The position numbers were made by a program, and so were the translations under genes. Shown here piece after piece: positions 11,844-21,940 of a DNA stretch of 64,000 bases. How positions within the stretch are numbered: position 1 is the first letter of the stretch; the number at the start of each line of letters is the position of its first letter. Origin of the DNA: Ophioderma brevispina (Eukaryota; Echinodermata; Ophiuroidea; Amphilepidida; Ophiodermatidae); NCBI GenBank assembly GCA_023653785.1, contig JAMKCH010005360.1:49059-113058 (forward strand). Reading direction: 5' to 3'. The notes beneath the pieces are model-generated. The model made no database searches. It was not told where the DNA came from and worked only from the letters and a program-made list of their open reading frames with translations.

Positions 11844-13240
11844 CACGGCAGCGCAGATCCAGATCGGAGCCAGATCTCGTATCCAGTTTGCGTCTACAGG
11901 GCACGGCCAAACTGGATCCAGATCTGCAACGCGTATGGGCAAGCCATAAAGGCCATAACGTATTGACTGCAAACGCGTTGCGAGAAAGTAGCAACGCGTT
12001 GCGACATTTCGGCAACGCGTTGCGAGCGTCGGCCATAAAATTCATGATTTCTGTGACGTATTTCCAAAAATAGACCCACAACGCGTTGCTAGACACCTTG
12101 CAACGCGTTGCAAAGTAACCTTCACAACGCGTTGCGGGCTTCACAAAACGCGTTGCCAGCTTCACAAGCGTGCTAAGGGTCCACAAGCCAGTAGGGTCAT
12201 AACTATTTGTCGCAACGCGTTGTGAGAAAAGTCACAACGCGTTGCGACATTCGGCAACGCGTTGCGACAGTTGGCAAACGCGTTGCGACATTTCAGCAAC
12301 GCGTTGCGACATCGGCCAGCGAGTTGCGGTGTCGGCAATCAAAATATGATTTCTGATACAATATTCAAAAGTATAAATCTCACAACGCGTTGCGACCTTC
12401 ACAACGCGTTGCAAACCTCGCAACGCAGTTGCGGACAATACGTAGACCAATGCCTTTCCACAACGCGTTGTGAAGTTTACAACGTGTTGTGAAGCTCGCA
12501 ACGCGTTGTGAATTGACTTGCAACGCGTTGTTGAAGGCATAAGGGTCATACGTATTGCCCGCAACGCGTTGCTGGATCATTTTTTGAAATACGTCACAGA
12601 AATGCATGATTTTGATTGGCCGACGCCGCAACCGCGTGCAAAAATGTCGCAACGCGTTGCTACTTCATCACAAAAACGCGGTCTCATGTGGCCAATACGT
12701 TATGGACCCTTAGGGATTGTGAAACCTTCGCAAACACGCGTTGCGAAGGTCGCCACGCGGTGTGAAGGTCGCAACGCGTGTGAAGGCTTGCACGCAGTTG
12801 TGAGTTTCCACAACGCGGTGTTAGATACTTTGCAACGGCGTTGTGGGTTATTTTCGAAATACGTCACAGAAATTACGTCATCAATGGCGGACGCCGCAAA
12901 GCGTTGCTACTTTCTTGCAACGCGTTGTTACTTTCTGGCAACGCGTTCGCTACTTTCTTGCAAAGCGTTGCCGAAATGTCGCAACGCGTGTGCAATACGT
13001 ATGGCCTTTATGGTTGCCATAACGCGTACATGCTGTGTAACAGCTGGGTTAGTGTCGCTGCACTTTAGCGCGTACTTTAGGTTACGCGTAAAGTATTCTC
13101 TGATCACCAAGGTTACGCATAACATTTGTACACTTTTACGCTTTAGAAAGGCGGCTGTAACTTCGACACTCACGCGTGTGAGGTCTCCGTTGATCTGGAT
13201 CTCGGGGAAAACGGATCCGATTGGAATCTGCGCTGCCGTG
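11844..13240. mobile_element. 1.4 kb inverted-repeat element filled with CAACGCGTTG
   Basis: The outer ends are inverted copies: CACGGCAGCGCAGATCCAGATCGG at the left and the reverse complement of CACGGCAGCGCAGATTCCAATCGG at the right. Inside, the self-complementary decamer CAACGCGTTG occurs about 20 times intact and about as often in degenerate form, separated by short linkers such as CGACATTTCGG, TGAGAAAGTAG and CTTCA. Longer blocks (GGCCATAxAxTTCATGATTTCTGTGACGTATTTC; AAGGGTCCATAACG) appear directly in the left half and inverted in the right. The structure is thus a large palindrome nested on many small ones. The right half is more degenerate. Open frames on both strands across it arise from the repeats and have no known domain. 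No transposase is visible. Confidence 0.85.
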
Positions 13241-13688
13241 ATAGGATTGACCCTAGTTGTGTGTACTGATATAAAAGTGATGTGGCGGTAGAAATGCCGT
13301 TTGTGCGTTGACACGCTCCATGGATCTGCTATTTCTGTATACTACTCTATACAAAGAAATTGTCTGTCTATATGCTAGCTTGAATATTTAGTATAAAAAA
13401 GTAGGCCAATAATTTGTTGTAAGGTAATAAATTCACCCGCTCCAGGTGTAAGGCTCACAATGCTATTATGGGATAGATATAAGGGTGGTATATGCTAATA
13501 AAGCTATATGTCAAGGTTACTTGGCGTCTCGTCAGGTTTTAACGGAATATCAATTATGCGGTATTATATCAACTCCACATTTCCAGAAGAATACGGCACT
13601 AAGGTTTCGATAAAAAAAATCAAAAATAGAAAAGTTGTATTACGAGGGAATGGATAGTGGATTCTACTCTTATAGTGAGCCTTATCTG
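13241..13688. other. No gene recognised
   Basis: Spacer between the CAACGCGTTG element and the 1.9 kb tandem units. Nothing recognisable. Confidence 0.45.
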
Positions 13689-14195
13689 AGAATAAAAATG
13701 CAATAAGTGAGTGACGTCAATTTTGTTGGAAATACCCAAAACGATATAGGCATCTTTATGTAATTTATACCATATGCAACATCGGATTTATTTTCAGCCG
13801 TAAAAGTGTGACCAAAAGTACAAGGGTTTGTATAGGCTGCAATTTCAGGGCAATAAGAAAACTGGGCGGAAATGTGGGTTTTCGTTATGTAAGAAAAGGG
13901 GTGGGAACAACACTTTTAAACATGCATGGCCACGTTTCAAAAACAGCTAATGTACCTTAAATGGGCTACACTCACAAATCTGAAATATTTTTGTATCGTG
14001 TCAAATAGGGATGTGTGTGTGTGGTGGGTATGTGCTTATGGAGTGCAGTGTGGGGTTATTTTTAAGTAGAAATGAACATTGTGCGGGTTTATTTCAATGT
14101 GGGTGATTGTACTGACATTGTGGGGTTATTCTAATAGATTACTATGTTACTAATTGTACCTATAATAGAGCATCATGCCAGAAGGTTTTGGTTTA

Positions 14196-14255
<60 letters not shown>

Positions 14256-17200
14256 AGAAAAAAATATAACATTTGCAAATATGAAAGTCTGCCGGGGACC
14301 CGTTGTTGCGTGTAGCCCCGGCGGAGGGGTAAAAGTTACTATGGTCCAAATGTTTGAACTGCTCTAAATCTAATATAATATAGCGCAAATATTCTTAGGT
14401 AAGTAGGAGTAACAAAAGTCAATTGGGTCATACGAGCGGTGCTTCGTTTCAAGAGATTTGGAAAAAAGGCTAAAGGTAATTTGTTTATTCAAGAAAGGTC
14501 ACGTTGCAATACCCGATTTGTTGTAAAAATATTTTTTTTAAATGGTTAATGCATTCTGAATCCAAATATGAATGCTTTTGCACTTTCGGGGCATCTCCTA
14601 TTGTTATAATGGAAGGGGTAAAAAAATTCCCTGTAGGGACTCTCTGGGGACGGAGGGACATTAACCTCCCTATGAACGGGAACCAGCCATGCAAAAATAA
14701 AAAGCATATTTGAATCAGTTCATAAATAGTTTTTTAATATTTTTTACAAAGAAATCATGGTATTACAATTGTGAACTTTCTGAATAAACAAAATGACCTT
14801 TAGCTATTTTCCAACTATTTGGAAAAGGAAGCACCACACACATGTGACCAATGACTTCTTTTTTACTCCTGGGAACCTAAGGAATAATTGAGCTATATTT
14901 CAGTAGATTAGAGCAGTTCAAATATTTGACCCATAAGAACTTTACACCTCTCATGGGGCTACACGCAAACAACGGATCCCGGCAGATTGCTATTTCAAAA
15001 GTTATATTTTGTCTCTGAATTTTACCCTATTCAGCTATGTGGATGTCCGGTCGTCAAACCAAACCTTCGGGGCGTGACGGTCGATAACGGAATAAATGTA
15101 ATCTAGTATTGAGGTTTATTGTTTTAAAGAGTAAAAAAGAGGAATTTCTAGGTTTTAGTAACTTTATAGGCCTGCTATTGGCTAAGAAAAGTGAGGAAAA
15201 AACTCTAAAAAATGAAAAAACTAAAAAAATTAAAAAAATCTTGAAAAAAAAATGTCTCAAAAAGTGTCTTTTAAGAGAAAAAGCTCAAAACTAATAGGTT
15301 TTGATTCTCCTTATATGTTTTGGAAAAGTGATTTTTCTTAAAAAAGTGTAAAACGTGTTCTTTTAAGAGATTTTTTAGCAAAAACCCACAATGTAGCTCT
15401 GCAGTAATATGTGGGTGTGTGTGTGACACTGTGGGTGCTGTGTGGTGGGTGCGCGCGCGCGGCTGCGCGTGTGTTTGTGGTGAACTTTCATACATTGTGG
15501 GCGTATCTTGCAAGTATAAACGCTACATTGTGGGGCCGTATTTTGATATTATTAAACAGCTGTGAAAATGTAAGCAATCATTGAGTGACGGGTCAATTTT
15601 GGTTGGAATATACCCAACGATATAGGCATCTTGATGTAAGTTATTACCATAGCAACATCGGATTTATTTTCGCCGTAAAGTGGACCAAAAGCTACCAGGT
15701 ATTTGTAGAGGCTGCAATTTCATTGGCAATGTAAAAATGTGGCCGTGAAATGTTGGGTTTCGTTATGTAAGAAAAGGGGTTTGGGACACACTTTTTAAAA
15801 TATGCATGGCCAGGTTCAAACATATAATGTACCTTAACTGTGCTACACTTCACAAATATGAAATTTTTGTATCTCGTGTCAAATAAGGGAGTTGTGTGTT
15901 TGTGGTGGGTATGTGCTTCTGAGTTACATTGTGGGGTTATTTTTTAAGTAGAAATTACATTGTGGGGTTATTTTACACTGTTGGGTGATTTTACCTTATT
16001 TACTTGACATTGTGGGGTTATTCAAACAGAATTAGCATGTTACGACGAATTGTCCTAGAATAGAGCATCAGCCCAGAAGGTTTTGGGTAACGAACGAGAA
16101 TACCAATTCGTGAACACGGGGAAAATTCAGAGAAAAATATAAACCTTTGCAAATATGACAGTCTGGCCTGGGACCCGTTGTTGCGTGTACCCCCAGGAGA
16201 GGGGTAAAGTTTACTATGGGGGTCCCCAATGTTTGAACTGCTCTAAATCTAATATAATATAGCTCAAATTATTCCTTAGGTGAAGTAGGAGTCAAAGATC
16301 ATTGGGTCATAATCATTCGGTGCTTCTTTTTCAAGATATTTGGGAAAATATCTAAGGTCATTTGTTTATTCAAGAAGGGGTCACCCGTTGCAATACCCAG
16401 ATTTTGTGTAAATATATTTTTTTTAAATGGTTAATGATACTGAATCCCAATATGAAATGCTTTTGCACTTTCGGCATCTCCTTATTGGTTATAAATGGAG
16501 TGTACAAAATTCCAGTAGGACTCTATGGGGACGGACATTATACCCTCCCTATTGAAAGGGAACCACCCTATGCAAAAAAAGCATATTGGAATCAGTATCA
16601 TTAAATATGTTTGTAGATTTTTTACAAGAAATCATGGATTACAATTGTTGACCTTACTTGAATAAACAATACTTTAAGTCCTATTTTCCAAAGTATCTTG
16701 AAAGGAAGCACCCCCCACTGTGACCCAATTGGACTTTTTTACTCCTGGTAACCCTACGGAATAATTTGAGCTATATTTCAATAGATTTAGAGATTCAATA
16801 TGACCCCCATAATACTTTACCCTCTCCTGGGGCTACACGGCCCCACCAAAACGGGTCTCCGGCAGACTTTCATATGTTTCAAAAGTATATTTTTCTCTGA
16901 ATTTTCCCCGTATTCAGCTATTGGTATCTTGTTTGTCTAACCAAACCTTCTGGCTGGGAACGGTCCTATAAACGTATAAACTGTAAGCTCGTATTGAGGT
17001 TTATTCGTTTAAAGAGTACAACAGAGGAATTTTTCTGTTTACATATAACTTTATAGGGCTCGGCGCAAGTCCTCTTGGCTAAGAAAAGTTAGAAAAACTC
17101 TTAAAAAAATTGAAAAAAAAAACTAAAAAATTGAAAAGAAATAAAATCTTAAAAATGTCTAAAAAAAAGTGTCTTTTTAAAGAAAAATCTCAACATATAT

Positions 17201-17500
17201 GTTTTTAATCTTTCTCTTATATAGTTTTGAAAAAGTGTATTTTTCCTTAAAAATGTGGTAAAAAAGTTTCTTTTTGTAAGAAATTAGAAAACGTTAAAAA
17301 AAAAAACCCCCACAATTAGCTCTGGATAGGTATGTGTTGTGTGTGTGCCTGTGTGGGTGTGTGGTGTGTGCGCGGCGCGCGCGCGCGTGTGTGTGTGGTG
17401 TGATGAACTAAACTTTCAATACATGTGGGCGTATTTGCAAGTATAACGCTACGTTGTGGGTATTTTTGCATATTGGCTTAAACCTGTGAAATGTAAGCAA
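13689..17500 (+). repeat. Two ~1.9 kb tandem units with internal inverted arms
   Basis: Landmarks repeat in the same order: GATATAGGCATCTT at ~13743 and ~15620; GTTATGTAAGAAAAGGGG at ~13883 and ~15763; TAGAGCATCA near 14167 and 16062; GGGACCCGTTGTTGCGTGTA near 14295 and 16170. A third unit starts near 17485 (GAAATGTAAGCAATTCA) but is cut off at once. Each unit also holds long inverted arms: 14255-14535 (AAATATGAAAGTCTGCCGG ... GCAATACCCGATTTG) is the complement of about 14730-15010. ACATTGTGGGGTTATT is tandemly repeated beside the arms. The units differ mainly by single-base indels, more in unit two, which looks like poorly polished sequence. Confidence 0.9.
14197..14254. repeat. Adjacent poly-T and poly-A runs
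   Basis: A run of T is followed directly by about 40 A, with no counterpart in the second tandem unit, where ordinary sequence lies at the same place (~16085-16125). It is probably an insertion or a low-quality stretch in unit one. Confidence 0.8.
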
Positions 17501-17800
17501 TTCAACATTGGTTGATGCCCGGTTCAATTCGATTACGTGAACCCGGTAGTACGCGCTGCTTATTGAATTATTTTTAAGGTTTAAGGCTCCTCGCGTACAA
17601 CAAAAACCACAACACCCGCGTTTTTTGCTACTTTCGCCGCGCCTGCCAACGTTGCGGTCTCGTTGCGTATGATCTTTGCGTTCAGCGGGTTGTTCGAGAA
17701 TTGTTGTCACTGGTGGTGACAGTCCCTTCTTGTTTGTATTTAAGAAGCCGTAAAGCATCGCTAAATTGGCGTTAAAGATGACCCTTAAATGATCAGCTGT
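17501..17800. other. No gene recognised
   Basis: A stretch richer in CpG than its surroundings (ACCCGCG, TTCGCCGCGCC, CGTTGCGGTCTCGTTGCG). No supported exon. Confidence 0.4.
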
Positions 17801-18001
17801 TTTAGAATGAAAATAAAGGTAATTTTGGGACCGGGTACTCTCTTTAAAGCGTACGATTGAACCGCGGGCGACACCATTATTTTTGCGTGGAAGAACCAGG
17901 GGGCCTCCGGCCTCGTTCTATCCACTTAAAATAATGGTATCGCCTGGTTCAATCGTCGTAAAGAGAGTACCGGTTCCCAAATCATACCTTTATTCTCTTA
18001 G
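17801..18001. mobile_element. 200 bp palindromic MITE-like element
   Basis: The left arm (TTTAGAATGAAAATAAAGGT, GGGACCGGGTACTCTCTTTA, CGATTGAACC, CGACACCATTATT) is answered in inverted order by AATAATGGTATCGCC, GGTTCAATCG, TAAAGAGAGTACCGGTTCCC and ACCTTTATTCTCTTA. Arms are about 75 bp around a GC-rich loop (GGGGGCCTCCGGCC). It lies about 0.8 kb upstream of the first recognisable RASEF exon. Confidence 0.85.
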
Positions 18002-18085
18002 TGAAGTACACTATGAAGTGCTTTAAAACATTCTAAAATATATCGTTGAGTGTAAAAAAATATTTTGTTTGTTTATGGTGTGTTT

Positions 18086-18104
18086 TGTGTGTGTGTGTGT
18101 GTGT
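18086..18104 (+). repeat. (GT)n microsatellite
   Basis: A short perfect GT run, part of a wider GT-rich stretch from about 18065. The remainder of 18002-18819 shows no recognisable gene. Confidence 0.8.
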
Positions 18105-18819
18105 TTGCTTGCGTGCGTTGTTCGTGTCGGCGAGCTCGTATATTAGTGTTTGCTGTTTCTTCTTCTTCTGCGTGAGCGCGAGAGTGTGCATAAGGTAAAG
18201 GTTCCTATCAGGAAACATTTTGAAAAATATCATAATGTGGTCCTTCGGGATTCCGTTCGTCGTGATCAAAGGGGTCAATCCAGAGGACGAATGGTTCATG
18301 TTTATTCACCGGGTCACAAACCTGACGGCATGCGGCACGTGTTTTCTGGGGAAGTAAATGACCATTTTGAATAAATGCGATCATAAATTTATCAAATAAG
18401 CAAGAAGTATGCATCATGCTAATCCACAGTTAACGCTATACCGGATTTTGCAATTACTTCAAATCAAGCATCCTGTAGCAGCCGTCTAGTTAGTCCCTTT
18501 TCGATCTGATTCATTGTGATAGCTTAGTAATACATCCGATTATGACAAGATCTTTCATTCCCACCATGGAATCCATCCTGGAAAAGGGAAGGGCCACTCT
18601 ATGATTTTCTTAATTTGCGGGTTTTTTCCCCTTTCCCCTTCTCATTTTTGATAGCGAAAATGGCCAAAATGAATAGGTGCGATGCGCTCCCGGGTTACAT
18701 TACTTATGCCAATGTCTAACACATTTTCGTACAGTAACCGTAACTAAATTCCGTAATCTAAAATTTTGTAAGCTGTTAACAAGCTGGTTTTTCTCATTTG
18801 AGATTTATTTGCAAGTCAG

Positions 18820-18966
18820 AGCAATATCAGACTTTTACAACCTTACATGCATCCGAAGTCCGCGTCACTTGATCGCAACCGTTGAAGCGACGTATTTGAC
18901 CGTTATTAATGACATCAAAAAAAAAACAACAACGGAAATCGACAGATTAGAAAAGTCACTTAAAAG
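18820..18966 (+). CDS. rasef: RASEF exon: conserved segment before the coiled coil
   Basis: After acceptor TTTGCAAGTCAG and before donor GTAATG at 18967, one frame is open for 48 codons. It contains ISDFYNL, SPRHLI, a YLTVINDIKKK stretch and TTTEIDRLEKSLKR. In vertebrate RASEF, as I recall it, the corresponding stretch has a Leu-Tyr-Gln-Asn run, EPRLI, a Tyr-x-x-Val-Ile pair and then TEMENLxxxVKR, with nearly the same spacing. The exon needs a phase-2 partner upstream and ends in phase 2. It is the most 5' piece of the gene I recognise. EF-hand exons that should precede it were not found in 5-18.8 kb. The identification rests on a short stretch and would be weak alone; position, strand and order relative to the later exons support it. 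Confidence 0.6.
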
Positions 18967-21394
18967 GTAATGTCATCGTTACGTATTGGTTTTGATGTAT
19001 TAAAAGTACAACCAAAAAACCAAGAATGACCAACAGTTGAAATCTTTCAGATTAATAGACATTATAGTTAACACTAGATTGTAATATTCCTGATATCACT
19101 GTTGACACATACAAATGTTATAAAAAACTGCATCAATAATCTAAGTGCAAGGATAAAACAACTATGTAACGTTTTATATCATCTCAACTTCTAGAAATGA
19201 TGTAAAACGTTACAAAGCGCAAGGATACATTATGTAACGTTTACTACTACTTCTCTAGACAATTTATTAGTTGAGGGGGTCTGTGCCTACTGAAATTTAT
19301 ACTTAAGCTTGAGTCGTTTATTTAGCAATGTTCACATTAGGCGTCCATTTTATGTAATTATTTGCTTGACGTTGATTAATTTGAAAGTCATGAAATTGAA
19401 AGGTTAAAAAAAGAGTTAAAACAAGAATTATTAAAACAAATTTTTTATAATATAAATCATATTAGCCACCTAAACAATTTTTTATTGTTAACCGATGAAA
19501 CCCTTCGTTTTTTTTTTCATGGTCTTGCTGTTTTGGGTCATAATTATTGGGCCACTTTGCCTTGTTAAATGAACTCCCCGTCCCCTGGGTCATGCGTGTC
19601 ACGGGAAGTACGCTCTCTTTCCAATATCTATGTATCCCAGCATTAATTGTGGTGGCGCAAGGGCTGTGAGAGAATAGGGTGAATCAGGAGGAGCAGAAAT
19701 GTTATACCACTTAAAAAAATATACATTTTTTCGCCTTCACATTATTCACTTGAGCGCACGTGTCCCAACTTTAGTTGGGATGACTTATGGGTCTTACCTG
19801 TGCAATCTCATTCCAATTCCGTTATATACAATTCCTCTGCTTACTCGTCTGCATTGTGATCTTCGATATAGCTATAGATCGGATTTATAACCTTTAGAAA
19901 AATGTATTGGAAACAATACAATATTATAATAACCATTATTGAATAATGATTTTATTTTCGTAATATTAATCAGATAAAAACCACATAATCCATAAGCTAC
20001 TTAAAACTTCAATAAATTCATAATACATGGTACTCTGACGATATTGATAAAATGCAGATGCTATCAACAATTTATGAAGTCAAATTATTGTTCACCTCTG
20101 CGTCACAATGATAAGGTCCAAATCAAGGGATTGATTAGGGTTGATTTTGAGTAATTATTTTATGTCCTATTTTTAAGAAAACTTAGAGTATAGCATAGTT
20201 TCGTCCGATTATGATCCTAAGAAGTTCCTCTGATGATCTTTGACCTTTCTCCATGCTTAAACCCTGTGACCGCTTGTCTCAATGTATAACTTACCAAATA
20301 TGACAACTTGGTCCATCACCCGCACGAAAAAGTTCAGTAAGTTGAAAACGTGTCAATAAAAAGGTTAATACCGATGTTTGACCAACACAACAGACATAGG
20401 CCACATATTCAATGCCGACATAGGTCTTTTCCGATTGTGCTCGGGCCGACCAAAAAAATGTTACACGATGCCGACTTTCGCGTGACTTGTTGTGTAACTC
20501 CCGTCCTCCCTCATGAAAAGGAGTTGGAAGCCTTTTATTTAGAAAAATGGATATTTTTGGAAATTAATTCTATTTTTAGAATTAAAAGGTCTCAAATTTT
20601 TCTTTACATAGTCGTAAGGATACGGATAGTCAACATATTTATTAGATTGAAAAACATAAAACGTCCATACATCCGATGATATGTGTTTGCTCTAACTCAT
20701 CATTAAGTTGGCTGTGTGATTGTTGTATCAAGCTTATAGATACCAGTTACTAATCATTCATACTACTTGAATCAAAACAAATTGTGCAAGAGTGCAAATG
20801 AACCTTGGACCTTAATGAAATCACTGAATCATAGATTTGTGGTCGTGTTATAAAGCAAATGTAATATACTTCAAAGTTTGACAAAATGCAAGAAAAACTA
20901 CTGAAAAATAAGCTCACATAGGACCATTTTTGTAAGCACACCTCTTTTTCCTTCCTCCTTTCCTTCCTTCCTTTCCCTCCATTCCAATGGAATTTAACAG
21001 GTTAAGCAGCTATTACTTAATGTACGATATAACGGGGTATAGCATTATGAAAGTTGATGACCCATGTTATCTTGTTTGATTGATCTATAACTTAGTCATG
21101 CCTAATCCCCATTATTGATCTTCAAAAGGAATTGAATGGTTGCACAGAAAATTTCACCCAATCAATCCTTCCTGATGTTTAAATGACAAGGGTTTTCAAC
21201 ACTACCACTGTAAAGTACTGTCAGGTACAACTACAAGCTATGCCAGTAAGAGACTAAACTCCTAGCAATATCCTAACAATGGGAATATCTTGTTTTCCTT
21301 GATCCGCAACAGGTGAAATTGCTGTTTGGATTTGTCTATTGCACATTGGTATTTAGATTCATTGATTAAGCCGAGTTTGACAGACCTAATCAGA

Positions 21395-21940
21395 AATGTA
21401 CATTAATTTGTACAAATGTATCATGATATTTGTACATGTTGAACTTCTCACTAACACGAGTTAATGTGTGTAATCCATAGGAATAGATTATGTACATGTT
21501 GTACATTCTCACTAACAACGAGTTAATGTGTGTAATATCCCAGAGGAATAGATATTTAGCAATGTTGTACATTCCTCACAAACACAGTTAATGTGTGTAA
21601 ATCCCACTGGAATAGATTTGTACATGTTGTACCATTCCACTAACACGAGTTAATGTTGTAGAATCCCATAGGAAGAGATATTGTGCTGTGTACATTCTCA
21701 CAAACACGAGTTTAATTTGTGTGTAAATCCCATAGGAAAATAGATATTGTGCATTTGTACATTCTCACTAATCACGAGTTTAATGTGTGGAAATCCCATA
21801 TATATATATTTTGCATGTGTACATTCCTCACTAACAGAGTTAATTGTGGTGAATCCCATAGGAAATAATATTGACATTTTGTTGTACATTCTGCACAAAC
21901 ACGAGTTTAATGTGTGAAATCCCATAGGAATAGAGAAAAA
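21395..21940 (+). repeat. ~65 bp tandem repeat, about 8 units
   Basis: The unit is roughly TGTACATTCTCACTAACACGAG, then TTAATGTGTGTAAATCCCATAGGAATAGATATTG. Phrases recur near 21440, 21505, 21575, 21635, 21700, 21760, 21820 and 21895. Units differ by single-base changes and frequent one-base indels. It is a minisatellite inside the RASEF intron region with no coding role. There are no unique spacers of the kind a CRISPR array would need. Confidence 0.88.

Noticed and set aside
12518..13291. A 257-codon open frame on the + strand, the longest in the window, with overlapping frames on the other strand.
   Set aside because: It lies entirely in the CAACGCGTTG palindromic array; the repeat avoids stops in several frames, and no domain or splice support is present.
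20350..20679. 109-codon + strand open frame.
   Set aside because: No recognised domain and becomes AT-driven Ile/Lys/Arg sequence toward its end; no homology or splice evidence.
21395..21940. Regular ~65 bp repeat considered as a CRISPR array.
   Set aside because: No unique spacers, units are contiguous and degenerate, and the genome is eukaryotic.
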